Of a stretch of 64,000 nucleotides of DNA, positions 9,461 to 18,551 are shown piece after piece. This DNA comes from an uncultured Prevotella sp. (GTDB lineage Bacteria > Bacteroidota > Bacteroidia > Bacteroidales > Bacteroidaceae). How positions within the stretch are numbered: the first letter of the stretch is position 1; each line of letters starts with the position of its first letter. The position numbers and the translations under genes were made by a program. A model generated the notes under the pieces. It searched no databases. It was not told the origin of the DNA and worked only from the letters and a program-made list of their open reading frames with translations. Location of the stretch: NCBI GenBank assembly GCA_900317405.1, contig ONGP01000016.1, positions 1 to 64,000 on the forward strand. Direction: 5' to 3'.

Positions 9461-11821
9461 TTATAAGTCTAGGCTAATTTTCGCATTAATTTGGCGACCC
9501 GTCAGGAAATTTGGCACGGCCCACTGGGTGTTTGTTACATCTGTTACCCAGTAGTAGCTGTTTACGTTTGATATTCCGAACAGATTCAGACAGTCTAATC
9601 CTAGCCAAAGACCTTTAATTCCTTTGGCGTTTCGTAGGGCGCAATAGCTCATACCTATGTCGGCACGCTTGTAGGCTGGAGCTCTAAACTGTTGTTGTTC
9701 TAGGCCTCTGTGTGGGGCGCCAAATGGTAGGCCGTCGGCAAATGTCAACTTGAGTGTCATCTTCCAGCGATCTGTGCCCGGGAAATAGTCGGTGAAGTGA
9801 AGGTTTACTGCCCAACGCTGGTCTGTTGGCAATGGTATCCACTCGCCACTAAACTTCTGACGTGTACTCATCAAAGAGAAGGTTAGCCAAGAATCTGTAC
9901 CTGGTACAAATTCTCCATACAACTTCAAGTCGATACCTGTGGCGTAGCCTTTCGTGAGGTTCTCGCCATAGTAGGTTATTTTCATGTTCTGCACGTTGTA
10001 TGGTATCAGGTTATTAAGCGCCTTGTAATAAGCTTCGGCTGAGAATTTGAACGGGCGGTTCAGCATCTTAAAACGATAGTCGGCTGCTGCAATAAAGTGT
10101 ATCGACTGCTGACTCTTAATCTTGTCATTTAGTACAGCTGTAGTCACGCCATTAGCCGTAATTGTGTCGCGCATTTCCTTGTAAAATGGTGCCTGATAGT
10201 ACAGGCCTGCAGCCAGTCTGATTGTGACATCATTGTTGAATGCAGGTACGATAGCCAGCGATGCTCTGGGAGATATGGTTGTCTCTTTATTGTACGACCA
10301 GTTGGCCATTCTGATACCATAGTTCAAGGTGAAGTAGTTGTTGCCTTTCGACCATCGATAAGTATCTTGCAGATAGGCTTCAATCCTATTGCTTCTGATA
10401 TCATTCTTGGCACTCAATGTATATATCAGATCAAGTCTGTCGGCAGAGTGGGGGACGGAATATCCACTCGAATCACGCATCTCGTATTCGCGCGATTGCT
10501 CTTTGATATGCTCAGTCTTAAAGCTGATGCCCGCCTCTATATCATGACGTTTGGTCTGGTGGCGCCCGATAAGCTTGAAACTAATAACGTCTGCCGTAAG
10601 ATAATTGCGTGCATGCTCCATGTATGTACCAATGCCCAAACTCTCCTGAGTCTGTGTGTCGTCAAGCCAATACTGTCCAGCGATGTCGTATCTCTCGCTT
10701 TCCTTTGTGTGGAAGGCGGATGTAAGGAATTTTATGCTTGTTGAGTCCTTGATATTTCGTGTTATTCCTAAAGCTCCGAATAGTGTGCTGAATCGGTCTT
10801 TCTCTTGACCGTCGAAGTATACCTTGAACGATTTGACATCGGCCAATGTGCCGAAACTTGTCTCTCTGTTTTTGGGCTCAAAATTGTAGTGATTATCTGA
10901 TACGTTGCCTATAAAATCGATGTTCCATCTTTTGTTTGGAGTATAGTTTATATATGTCTGATAATCAATGAAATTTGGATTGTACTCTCCAGTGGTTTCT
11001 AATGAGCCTAACAGGTAACGGTTTGTCTTGTATCTGACGCCGTGACTCATCGAGAATTTGCTATTGCCATAGCCTACGAATCCGCTTGCTCCTAACAGCG
11101 ATGCTGTGGCATTAGCTTCGAAGCGTTTTATGCGGCGGTAGGTGATATCGAGAACCGACGACATTTTGTCGCCGTATTTCGATTCAAAACCTCCTGTAGA
11201 AAAACCTATTTTTTCAACCATATTCGGATTGATTACCGATAGGCCTTCTTGCTGTCCGCTGCTGATCAACAATGGTCGATAAATCTCTACCTGATTGATG
11301 TAGACTGAGTTCTCGTCGAACGAACCTCCGCGTACATTATATTGTGACGAGAGTTCGTTGTGGCTCGATACTCCTGCCTGTTGCTGTATCAGTTCCTCTA
11401 CGGCATTGCCAGTTGTTGATGGCATGTCCTTAATATCTTTAGCATTCAGCTGTTCTGTTTGTGATGTCTGGCGGCGGCGTTGGGTTACAGTCACCTCTTT
11501 AAGCGAAGCTGATGGGTGCATTACTATCTGAACAGTCATCTTACCCTTGGGACGTCTGAATACCCTCTTTCTGACGCCATAGCCCACCATCGTGAACCTT
11601 ACCTCGACAGAATCTGCGGTGTTCAGTCCTATGGTGAATTCGCCTTTCAGGTTACTCATCGCAACCTTGCCTTGGGCCAGGCACGATACAGTTACAAGCT
11701 CCAAAGCATTACCATCTTCGTCGACAACCTTCCCTTTTAGCGTGAAGTCGTCGGCGAAAGCAGATACGGTACTCATCAATAGTACCAATATAGTGATGAA
11801 TTTGTTTAAATTGCGTATCAT
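9461..11821 (-). CDS. TonB-dependent outer-membrane receptor with CarboxypepD-like N-terminal domain
   Basis: A 786-residue outer-membrane transporter. The start MIRNLNKFITILVLL (11821) gives a signal peptide cleaved near AFA-DDF. Residues about 27-110 form a carboxypeptidase-D regulatory-like domain (LKGKVVDEDGNALELVTV). The plug domain follows, with NVRGGSFDENSVYINQVEIY, and the rest is a beta-barrel ending in a strand with terminal DL. There is no SusD-like partner next to it, so it is not a typical Sus glycan locus; metal, cofactor or peptide uptake is possible, but the substrate cannot be inferred. Divergent from the C10 protease gene, 114 bp apart. I see no obvious TonB box. Confidence 0.88.
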   Translation of the reverse strand: MIRNLNKFITILVLLMSTVSAFADDFTLKGKVVDEDGNALELVTVSCLAQGKVAMSNLKGEFTIGLNTADSVEVRFTMVGYGVRKRVFRRPKGKMTVQIVMHPSASLKEVTVTQRRRQTSQTEQLNAKDIKDMPSTTGNAVEELIQQQAGVSSHNELSSQYNVRGGSFDENSVYINQVEIYRPLLISSGQQEGLSVINPNMVEKIGFSTGGFESKYGDKMSSVLDITYRRIKRFEANATASLLGASGFVGYGNSKFSMSHGVRYKTNRYLLGSLETTGEYNPNFIDYQTYINYTPNKRWNIDFIGNVSDNHYNFEPKNRETSFGTLADVKSFKVYFDGQEKDRFSTLFGALGITRNIKDSTSIKFLTSAFHTKESERYDIAGQYWLDDTQTQESLGIGTYMEHARNYLTADVISFKLIGRHQTKRHDIEAGISFKTEHIKEQSREYEMRDSSGYSVPHSADRLDLIYTLSAKNDIRSNRIEAYLQDTYRWSKGNNYFTLNYGIRMANWSYNKETTISPRASLAIVPAFNNDVTIRLAAGLYYQAPFYKEMRDTITANGVTTAVLNDKIKSQQSIHFIAAADYRFKMLNRPFKFSAEAYYKALNNLIPYNVQNMKITYYGENLTKGYATGIDLKLYGEFVPGTDSWLTFSLMSTRQKFSGEWIPLPTDQRWAVNLHFTDYFPGTDRWKMTLKLTFADGLPFGAPHRGLEQQQFRAPAYKRADIGMSYCALRNAKGIKGLWLGLDCLNLFGISNVNSYYWVTDVTNTQWAVPNFLTGRQINAKISLDL

Positions 11822-11875
11822 TATAACATAATAACGTAAAAATCGCACATTTATTTGCTAATAATTTGTTTTTTC

Positions 11876-11906
11876 TTTGCTATTTCGACAAAAATGTCTA
11901 TTTTTG
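11876..11906 (+). promoter_or_regulatory. promoter of the C10 protease gene
   Basis: -33 TTTG (11876-11879), 19-nt spacer, -7 TATTTTTG (11899-11906); an exact match to the Bacteroidetes promoter layout, 30 nt before the start codon. Confidence 0.75.
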
Positions 11907-11935
11907 CACTATAAAACCATCAAAACGTTACGATT

Positions 11936-14278
11936 ATGAAGAAGTCTCTACTCACAACGTTACTGTATCTGTTCAGCATTGTTCTGGCAGTTTCAGCACC
12001 CGTCGACGAGCAGAAAGCTCGTAAGTTAGCAAGTGATTTTCTGCGTAGCAAGATGCCTGCCACGCGTAGTGTTAGCGCCAATCTTACTCGTGCCGTAACT
12101 GGAGTGGTAGACGGCCCGGAAGCCGCTGTATACGTATTTAATACAGACAATGCTTTTGTTATTATCAGTGGTGATGACAACACAATGCCGGTATTGGGAT
12201 ATAGTGATAATGGTAAGTTTGATGTTAATAATGCTCCTGATGGACTTAAGGAACTCATCCGCTTTTATCAGCAGGAAGTAAAAAGCTTTAATGCTGGTAC
12301 TCGTGGTGAGACTATAGTTATTCATGACCCTGTTGCTCCACTTATCAAGACAACGTGGGATCAATCTGCGCCATATAATCTAGATTGTCCCATAGATACT
12401 ATAACCCAAAAAAAGAGTGTGACAGGTTGTGTAGCCACAGCGACGGCTCAGGTGATGTATTACTATCAGTATCCTGACTCGTTTGCATGGAACGATATGA
12501 AACTATCTTATTCGAAGGATGATACTTCTTCAGCAGCCTATGCCGTAGCAAAACTGATGGCTGATGTTGGTGCATCTGTGTTTATGAATTATTCTTCTAG
12601 TGGCTCTTCAGCAGCTTCATCTTTTGTGAGTGAGGCTTTACGTTATAGTTTTGGTTATTCTGATACCACAGAATATACAAATCGTGAAAACTACACATCG
12701 AAAGAGTGGGACGAGTTGATATATAACGAGTTGAAGTTGGGGCGTCCTGTCTTATATGCCGCTCAGGCAATATCCCCTTCGCAAGGAGAGAGTGGTCATG
12801 CATTTGTCGTCGATGGTTATGATGACCAGGGTTTCTATCATGTAAACTGGGGATGGGGTGGAGGTAGCGATGGCTTCTTCATGTTGTCAGTTCTTAATCC
12901 ATATTATCAGAGCACAGGTGGTAATGCTGGTTCTAGTGGTTATAGTATATCCCCTTTAGCTATAGTTGGCATAAAGCCTGCAGAGACACCTATGGCAAAG
13001 ACGGCTCGTTTGTATCAAAGAAGTTTATATATAGATAATGATAAAGGAACATATACACGCACTTCTACGTCGAACGCTTTTCCCGCTTTTGACATAAATG
13101 CATTAGTGTATAATATGACGCTTCCAGAAGAAACCAGAACTTATGATGTGTCCTTTGATTTGTACAAGGATGGTGAATTACTGAAATCACTCGCCCAGGG
13201 AATCACAGGGGAACTCAAAAGTAATTATGGAAGAAAGTTTTTCATCAATGGATTCACTGTTGATGCAAATTATCCTGACGGAAAATATCAGATCCGTTTT
13301 CGTGCAAAGGAGAGCAACAAGGCTGGTGTAGATTGGGCAATGTGTTGGGGAGGATTTGATTGTTGGATAGATCTTGATGTTAAAGGACTTACCATGACCA
13401 CTAGTTGTCATGGAGCAAAGACTGATGAAGAACCATATAAGTTTGATGTTAAAAAGGTAACTATTGGTGATACAAAGCAGCAGGGTAAGGTCATGAGGAT
13501 GAAGGTTGATCTGACCAGTAAGAATAATACATCGAATGCTCCTATCTTCCTTTGGGGAACTACAAGTGAGAATCAGAATGAGCCTAGTGTTCTTATCACA
13601 GGTGTAGGAACCAATTTGAATCCTAATGAGACGGGTGTTGTTGAGTTGGAGTATACACCGCAGCGTAGTGGCGAATTCACGTTCTATCTTAGTGGTAGTT
13701 ATGAGGAGTTGAAGGATACACTTTATACCTTTAAAGTCGATGTAGCCGAGATGAGTATGGCTGATGTCGTTATGAATTATACAATGTCAGTCGACAATGC
13801 AGAGCAGCTTTCTGACGGATCATTTACTGTAGCTGCCGATAGATTAAAGGGAAGTGTTATAATTACTAATAACGGTACAGATACTTACGAAGATGCGTTG
13901 TATATTATTCTGTTAAAGAGTAGCACTAACGAAGAAACTCAGTCGTATTATGCGGATGATCAGATAGTTAACGGCGTATCTATTCCTGTGGGCGATTCGG
14001 TTGTGTTACCATTTGAGTTTGCTAACCTTCTAAAGGAACAGTATTATGCCCTAAGAGTTGGTGCTGTTGAGAAGGGAACACATAAATATCTTAAAGGATT
14101 TACCATTTCTGATATTTACTATGTTGTTGGCGATACCGGAATAGATGCTATCATGCTCGATGCTCCTGATGCAGAAGTATTTGATATTCGTGGTGTTCGA
14201 TTAGGAAAGGCTTCTGAGCTAAAGAGCCTGCCTAAGGGTGTTTACATTACTAATAAAAAGAAGGTAATCAACAAATAA
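11936..14278 (+). CDS. C10 family (streptopain/interpain-like) secreted cysteine protease
   Basis: A 780-residue secreted protease. The signal peptide MKKSLLTTLLYLFSIVLAVS is followed by a Spi-type inhibitory propeptide (to about residue 140). The catalytic domain has Cys165 in VTGCVATATAQVMYYY, His288 in GESGHAFVVDGYD and the HVNWGWGGGSDG block, as in SpeB and Prevotella interpain A. About 400 further residues are beta-rich, immunoglobulin-like segments. The extreme C-terminus (VFDIRGVRLGKASELKSLP then GVYIT) is the short terminal domain common on exported Bacteroidetes proteins and may be a secretion signal. The role would be degradation of host or environmental protein. Own promoter at 11876-11906; nfeD follows after 15 nt and may be co-transcribed. 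Confidence 0.92.
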   Translation: MKKSLLTTLLYLFSIVLAVSAPVDEQKARKLASDFLRSKMPATRSVSANLTRAVTGVVDGPEAAVYVFNTDNAFVIISGDDNTMPVLGYSDNGKFDVNNAPDGLKELIRFYQQEVKSFNAGTRGETIVIHDPVAPLIKTTWDQSAPYNLDCPIDTITQKKSVTGCVATATAQVMYYYQYPDSFAWNDMKLSYSKDDTSSAAYAVAKLMADVGASVFMNYSSSGSSAASSFVSEALRYSFGYSDTTEYTNRENYTSKEWDELIYNELKLGRPVLYAAQAISPSQGESGHAFVVDGYDDQGFYHVNWGWGGGSDGFFMLSVLNPYYQSTGGNAGSSGYSISPLAIVGIKPAETPMAKTARLYQRSLYIDNDKGTYTRTSTSNAFPAFDINALVYNMTLPEETRTYDVSFDLYKDGELLKSLAQGITGELKSNYGRKFFINGFTVDANYPDGKYQIRFRAKESNKAGVDWAMCWGGFDCWIDLDVKGLTMTTSCHGAKTDEEPYKFDVKKVTIGDTKQQGKVMRMKVDLTSKNNTSNAPIFLWGTTSENQNEPSVLITGVGTNLNPNETGVVELEYTPQRSGEFTFYLSGSYEELKDTLYTFKVDVAEMSMADVVMNYTMSVDNAEQLSDGSFTVAADRLKGSVIITNNGTDTYEDALYIILLKSSTNEETQSYYADDQIVNGVSIPVGDSVVLPFEFANLLKEQYYALRVGAVEKGTHKYLKGFTISDIYYVVGDTGIDAIMLDAPDAEVFDIRGVRLGKASELKSLPKGVYITNKKKVINK

Positions 14279-14293
14279 ACATTATATTGCGAT

Positions 14294-14749
14294 ATGATTG
14301 ACTATATCATGTGTCATCTCTGGCAGTTGTGGGCTGTAGTAGCTGTTATCTGCCTGATTCTAGAACTGACGGCGGGCGATTTCTTTATTATCTGCTTCGC
14401 TATTGGTGCTGTTCCTGCGGCTATCGTTGCCGTTCTGGGTGCTGGAGTGTATTATCAGATAGTGGTGTTCGCTATCATTACACTTGTTAGCCTGTTTTAT
14501 GTACGTCCGTTTGCTAAGCGATATCTGCATAAGGGCGAGGACAAGCGTATAAGCAATGCCGATGCATTGATGGGCCGACAGGGTAGAGTGGTGGAAACCG
14601 TTCAGGCTGGAGGCTTTGGCCGAGTGCAGATAGATGGCGACATCTGGAAGGCCGTCACCAAGGCCGATGCTGATATCCCCGAGGGAAGTAATGTGGTTGT
14701 TATCGACCGCGCATCAACAATTATCACAGTAGAATTATTAAAAAATTAA
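14294..14749 (+). CDS. NfeD-like membrane protein
   Basis: 151 residues. Two or three transmembrane helices span residues about 8-70, followed by a C-terminal OB-fold NfeD domain (LMGRQGRVVETVQAGGFGRVQIDGDIW, residues about 96-150). NfeD proteins pair with stomatin/SPFH proteins, and here the next gene, 3 nt downstream, is such a protein, which is the usual partnership. A role in membrane microdomain or protein quality control is known for the family; the specific client is unknown. The start is the ATG that places the first helix at the N-terminus. Confidence 0.88.
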   Translation: MIDYIMCHLWQLWAVVAVICLILELTAGDFFIICFAIGAVPAAIVAVLGAGVYYQIVVFAIITLVSLFYVRPFAKRYLHKGEDKRISNADALMGRQGRVVETVQAGGFGRVQIDGDIWKAVTKADADIPEGSNVVVIDRASTIITVELLKN

Positions 14750-14752
14750 ATT

Positions 14753-15706
14753 ATGGACATAATGACTTACATCCTGATAGCCATCGTGGTATGTGTGGTT
14801 ATCTTTGCCAAAATGGCACTCGTTATCATTCCTCAGTCTGAAACCAAGATTGTTGAGCGTCTGGGACGTTATTACGCCACTCTTCAGCCGGGTATCAATC
14901 TTATTATCCCGTTCATTGATCGTGCCAAGTCGATCGTAGTGCTCCATCACGGACGCTATATGTACTCTACCACCATCGATCTTCGTGAGCAGGTTTACGA
15001 TTTCCCGAAGCAGAATGTGATTACAAAGGATAATGTGCAGACCGAGATTAATGCTCTGCTCTACTTCCAGATTGTAGATCCGTTTAAGGCTACCTACGAG
15101 ATTAACAATCTGCCAAACGCTATCGAGAAACTTACACAGACCACCCTGCGTAACATCATTGGTGAGTTGGAACTCGACGAAACTCTTACCTCACGTGATA
15201 CTATCAACAAGAAACTCTCTGCTGTGCTTGATGATGCGACAGATAAGTGGGGCGTAAAGGTTAACCGCGTAGAGCTGCAGGATATCACTCCTCCTGATTC
15301 TGTTCTTACGGCTATGGAGAAGCAGATGCAGGCCGAGCGTAACAAGCGTGCACAGATTCTTACCTCTGAGGGTCAGAAGGCTGCAGAGATTCTTGCCTCT
15401 GAGGGTGAGCGCACTGCTATCGTTAATAAGGCTGAGGCTGCTAAGGAGCAGGCCATCCTGCAGGCTGAAGGTGAGGCTCAGGCCCGTATTCGTAAGGCTG
15501 AGGCCGAGGCTAAGGCTATCGAACTTATCACTGAGGCTGTAGGCAAGAGCACCAATCCTGCCAACTATCTGCTGGCTCAGAAGTACATCCAGATGATGCA
15601 GGAGCTTGCAGAGGGAGATAAGACAAAGACCGTCTACCTGCCATACGAGGCCACTAACCTCCTTGGTTCTATTGGCGGCATCAAAGATTTGTTTAAAGCA
15701 GAATAA
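14753..15706 (+). CDS. SPFH/band 7 stomatin-like protein (QmcA type)
   Basis: 317 residues: one N-terminal membrane helix (residues 4-24), the SPFH domain (VPQSET-like start at residue 27, ERLGRYYATLQPGINLIIPF, then the conserved QNVITKDNVQTEINALLYFQI), and a C-terminal Ala/Glu-rich coiled coil (residues about 195-270) that drives oligomerisation. Pairs with NfeD encoded immediately upstream. Probably forms membrane scaffold rings facing the cytoplasm or periplasm. Followed after 19 nt by dapA, but a functional link to lysine synthesis is unlikely. Confidence 0.9.
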   Translation: MDIMTYILIAIVVCVVIFAKMALVIIPQSETKIVERLGRYYATLQPGINLIIPFIDRAKSIVVLHHGRYMYSTTIDLREQVYDFPKQNVITKDNVQTEINALLYFQIVDPFKATYEINNLPNAIEKLTQTTLRNIIGELELDETLTSRDTINKKLSAVLDDATDKWGVKVNRVELQDITPPDSVLTAMEKQMQAERNKRAQILTSEGQKAAEILASEGERTAIVNKAEAAKEQAILQAEGEAQARIRKAEAEAKAIELITEAVGKSTNPANYLLAQKYIQMMQELAEGDKTKTVYLPYEATNLLGSIGGIKDLFKAE

Positions 15707-15725
15707 TAGCAACATTAAATAATAC

Positions 15726-16613
15726 ATGGTACATAACATTTTCAAAGGTTTGGGCATAGCGCTCATTACCCCATTCAAGGAAGATGGCTCGGTTGACTAC
15801 GATGCGCTGATACGTCTGGTAGACTATCAGCTTAGCAATGGTGCCGACTTCTTTTGCATCCTCGCTACAACAGGCGAGACTCCTACACTTACTCGCGAAG
15901 AGAAGCAGAAAATTAAAGATTTAGTAGTTGACTACGTACAGGCGCGCGTACCTATATTAATAGGATGTGGCGGAAATAATACTGCAGCAGTCGTTGAAGA
16001 ACTTAAGACCGGCGACTTTAAGGGTATTGATGGTGTACTTAGCGTTTGTCCTTATTACAACAAACCTTCGCAGGAAGGTCTTTATCAGCACTTCAAGGCT
16101 ATTGCAGCAGCTACCCAGCTTCCAGTTGTGCTTTATAATGTTCCTGGTCGCACAGGTGTAAACCTCCAGGCAGCTACTACGGTACGTTTGGCTCGTGACT
16201 GTCAGAATATTGTAGCTATCAAGGAGGCAAGTGGCAATCTTGAGCAGGTAGATGAGATTATCAAGAACAAGCCTGCCGACTTTGATGTGATCTCGGGCGA
16301 CGATTCACTTACATTCCCAATGGTAAGTTGTGGTGCTGTAGGTGTAATATCTGTTATCGGAAATGCACTGCCTAAGGAGTTCTCACGTATGATTCGTTTG
16401 CAGATGCGTGGCGAGTACGATCCTGCCCGCACCATCCATCATCGTTTCACCGATCTTTTCTCGCTGCTGTTTGTCGACGGCAATCCTGCAGGAGTAAAGG
16501 CGATGCTTTCAGAAATGGGATTCATTGAGAACGTTCTGCGTCTGCCGCTTGTGCCGATGCGCATCAACAATATGCAGCGTATGTCTGAGATATTGAAAGA
16601 GCTTAAGATATGA
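15726..16613 (+). CDS. dapA: 4-hydroxy-tetrahydrodipicolinate synthase
   Basis: A 295-residue TIM-barrel aldolase condensing pyruvate with aspartate semialdehyde, the first committed step to diaminopimelate and lysine. Visible active-site residues: TTGET (48-52), Tyr110/111 in CPYYNKPSQEG, Tyr137 in LYNVPGRTG with Arg142, and the Schiff-base Lys166 in VAIKEASG. Length and motifs are complete. It overlaps the downstream AraC-type regulator by 4 nt (ATGA), so the two are translationally coupled. Confidence 0.96.
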   Translation: MVHNIFKGLGIALITPFKEDGSVDYDALIRLVDYQLSNGADFFCILATTGETPTLTREEKQKIKDLVVDYVQARVPILIGCGGNNTAAVVEELKTGDFKGIDGVLSVCPYYNKPSQEGLYQHFKAIAAATQLPVVLYNVPGRTGVNLQAATTVRLARDCQNIVAIKEASGNLEQVDEIIKNKPADFDVISGDDSLTFPMVSCGAVGVISVIGNALPKEFSRMIRLQMRGEYDPARTIHHRFTDLFSLLFVDGNPAGVKAMLSEMGFIENVLRLPLVPMRINNMQRMSEILKELKI

Positions 16614-17494
16614 TTGAGAGTAAGGTTATCCACGAGATTACCCCGTTGATGGGAAAGGATGTGCTCTATATTGCCGAACGTCGCAAAAAGGAGTTCACCT
16701 ATCCCATCCATAACCATAAGGTGTTCGAACTAAACTTCGTAGAGCATGCCCCAGGTGTTCGTCGCATTGTGGGCGACTCTAACGAAGTGATAGGCGAGTA
16801 CGATCTTGTGCTCATCACTAGTCCTGACCTTGAACATGTGTGGGAACAAGGAACCTGTACAAGTGAGGATATCCATGAGATAACAATACACTTCGAGTTC
16901 GATTTCTCTGAGACTAGTCTTTTCTCGCGCAATCCTTTTAGTTCAGTACGTAAGATGATGCAGGAGGCACGCAAGGGGCTTAGCTTCCCTATGGATGCCA
17001 TTTTGCGTGTTTATCAACAACTAGTGTCGCTTTGCACCGTCAAGGATGGATTTTATGCCTTTCAGCAGTTTATGAGTATTCTGTACGAACTATCTAAGTG
17101 CGATGGTGCACATACTTTGGCATCAAGTAGTTTTGCAAAGGTTGAGGTGTCGAGCGACAGTCGTCGTGTACAGAAGGTAAAGAGCTATATTGAACAGAAT
17201 TATAAGAAGGAAATTCGTCTCACCACGCTTGCTGATATTGCTGGTATGAGTCCTTCGGCTTTCAGTAGATTCTTTAAGCTTCATACAGGACGTAATCTTA
17301 GCGAGTATATTATCGATCAGCGATTGGGTTATGCCAGTCGTATGCTTGTTGATAGTACCAATTCGGTGGCCGAGATTAGTTATTCTTGTGGGTTCAATAA
17401 CCTAAGTAATTTCAATCGCATTTTCAAGAAACGTAAGGGATGTAGCCCATCAGAATTCCGCGAAAACTACCACAAAACGCGAATTATCGTGTAG
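16610..17494 (+). CDS. AraC family transcriptional regulator
   Basis: 294 residues. The N-terminal half is a cupin-like ligand-binding domain (HNHKVFELNFVEHAPG at about 33-50, typical of AraC sensors). The C-terminal 100 residues hold the two helix-turn-helix motifs: LADIAGMSPSAFSRFFK and the second with VAEISYSCGFNNLSNFNRIFKK, ending in the usual G-C-S-P-S-E-FR. Starts in the ATGA overlap with dapA. The ligand and regulon are not evident; coupling to dapA is by position only. Confidence 0.92.
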   Translation: MIESKVIHEITPLMGKDVLYIAERRKKEFTYPIHNHKVFELNFVEHAPGVRRIVGDSNEVIGEYDLVLITSPDLEHVWEQGTCTSEDIHEITIHFEFDFSETSLFSRNPFSSVRKMMQEARKGLSFPMDAILRVYQQLVSLCTVKDGFYAFQQFMSILYELSKCDGAHTLASSSFAKVEVSSDSRRVQKVKSYIEQNYKKEIRLTTLADIAGMSPSAFSRFFKLHTGRNLSEYIIDQRLGYASRMLVDSTNSVAEISYSCGFNNLSNFNRIFKKRKGCSPSEFRENYHKTRIIV

Positions 17495-17500
17495 AATTGC

Positions 17501-17518
17501 ACTTTTTTAGAAAAAAGT
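17501..17518. repeat. A/T palindrome ACTTTTTT-ag-AAAAAAGT
   Basis: Perfect 8-bp arms with a 2-bp spacer, 6 nt after the AraC-type gene stop and 10 nt before the -33 box of the tRNA promoter. May act as a weak bidirectional terminator or as a protein-binding site. The same design occurs at 42340-42359. Confidence 0.6.
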
Positions 17519-17528
17519 CCGTTAAAAA

Positions 17529-17560
17529 TTTGGCCGTTCCAAAAAAAGTCAGTACCTTTG
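17529..17560 (+). promoter_or_regulatory. promoter of the tRNA-Arg pair
   Basis: -33 TTTG (17529-17532), 20-nt spacer, -7 TACCTTTG (17553-17560), 18 nt before the first tRNA base. Confidence 0.75.
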
Positions 17561-17578
17561 CACCCGCAAATCGGAAAT

Positions 17579-17652
17579 GGTTCCGTAGCTCAACTGAATA
17601 GAGCATCTGACTACGGATCAGAAGGTTGTGGGTTTGAATCCCGCCGGAATCA
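17579..17652 (+). tRNA. tRNA-Arg (anticodon ACG), copy 1
   Basis: A 74-nt cloverleaf: acceptor GGTTCCG/CGGAATC (one G-T pair), D arm GCTC/GAGC, anticodon stem TCTGA/TCAGA around loop CTACGGA (ACG, reading CGU and, after A-to-I editing, CGC/CGA), T arm GTGGG/CCCGC with loop TTTGAAT, discriminator A. CCA is not encoded. Confidence 0.96.
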
Positions 17653-17670
17653 CAAAAACGGTTGCAGAAT

Positions 17671-17744
17671 GGTTCCCTAGCTCAACTGAATAGAGCATCT
17701 GACTACGGATCAGAAGGTTGTGGGTTTGAATCCCGCGGGAATCA
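17671..17744 (+). tRNA. tRNA-Arg (anticodon ACG), copy 2
   Basis: Same as copy 1 except that the last acceptor pair is flipped: GGTTCCC/GGGAATC instead of GGTTCCG/CGGAATC. Lies 18 nt downstream of copy 1, presumably one transcript. CCA not encoded; discriminator A. Confidence 0.96.
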
Positions 17745-17783
17745 CTAAGAGGAGAGAAAATCGAAAGGTTTTCTCTTCTTTTT

Positions 17784-17814
17784 TTTGTGTATTCGAAATA
17801 GTTTCGTATCTTTG
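17784..17814 (+). promoter_or_regulatory. promoter of the sigma factor gene
   Basis: -33 TTTG (17784-17787), 19-nt spacer, -7 TATCTTTG (17807-17814), about 20 nt before the ATG at 17834. This supports the 17834 start over the longer upstream frame, which runs back into the second tRNA. Confidence 0.75.
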
Positions 17815-17833
17815 CAAACAAAATAGGTTTATT

Positions 17834-18538
17834 ATGGAAGATTCGGTATTGAATATATATCTTGACGAGATAGGTAAGGAGCAGTTGCTTAGTGATGATG
17901 AAGAGCGTCAGTTGAGTGAGAAGATTGCTAAGGGTGATCAGCGTGCATTGTCTAAACTTATTGAAGCTAATTTAAAGTTTGTGGTATCTGTAGCGCGCCA
18001 GTACAAGGGTAAGGGCGTAGCTATGGAAGACCTTGTGAGCGAAGGAAATATCGGACTTATGAAGGCTGCTGCCAAGTTCGATGCCAGTCGTGGTGTGCGT
18101 TTTGTTAATTTCGCTGTGGTCTATGTGCGTCAGGCCATCGAGAAGGCTATCGATCAGCAAGGTGGACTATATCAGGTGCCCAAGGATGTTAAGCAGGAAG
18201 TTGGCCGTCAGCAGTCACAACCTTTGTCTGTTGATGCTCCTCTTGGTCATCGCACCAATATGAGTTTACTCTCTGTACTTGTTAATAAGGATGCCCCATT
18301 GGCTGATGAGCGTGTACATTCTGAGGCTATCGAAGAAGCTGTCGACTATGCCCTCGATACGCTTGATGAACGCGAACGTCGTGTAATCAATGCTTTCTAT
18401 GGCATAAATCAGGAGCATGAAACTATGGCAGAGATTGCCGAAGATATGGATCTGAAGCGAGAGCGCGTACGACAGATACGCGATAAATCTGTGCGCAAAT
18501 TGCGCAAAGCCTACCGCAACAAACTTAAATCATTATAA
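17834..18538 (+). CDS. compact sigma-70 family RNA polymerase sigma factor lacking domain 3
   Basis: 234 residues. Short N-terminal region 1.2 (NIYLDEIGKEQLLSDDEE), region 2 (LIEANLKFVVSVARQYKGKG through GVRFVNFAVVYVRQAIEKAI, residues 42-106), then a direct jump to a sigma-finger-like segment (LSVDAPLG then MSLLSVLVNKDAPLAD, 131-158) and region 4 with MAEIAEDMDLKRERVRQIRDKSVRKLRK (198-225). The roughly 80-residue domain 3 of housekeeping RpoD is absent. In region 2.3 the RpoD-type WW pair is replaced (FAVVYVRQ, residues 93-100). It is therefore a secondary, RpoD-related sigma factor rather than the vegetative one. Own promoter; the SH3 protein gene starts 13 nt downstream. Confidence 0.88.
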   Translation: MEDSVLNIYLDEIGKEQLLSDDEERQLSEKIAKGDQRALSKLIEANLKFVVSVARQYKGKGVAMEDLVSEGNIGLMKAAAKFDASRGVRFVNFAVVYVRQAIEKAIDQQGGLYQVPKDVKQEVGRQQSQPLSVDAPLGHRTNMSLLSVLVNKDAPLADERVHSEAIEEAVDYALDTLDERERRVINAFYGINQEHETMAEIAEDMDLKRERVRQIRDKSVRKLRKAYRNKLKSL

Positions 18539-18551
18539 ACCTATTACAATT

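Noticed and set aside
9461..11821. SusC of a polysaccharide utilisation locus
   Set aside because: There is no SusD-like gene or glycoside hydrolase nearby, and the N-terminal region is that of a general TonB receptor.
17834..18538. housekeeping RpoD
   Set aside because: Domain 3 is missing and region 2.3 lacks the tryptophan pair; too short for the vegetative factor.
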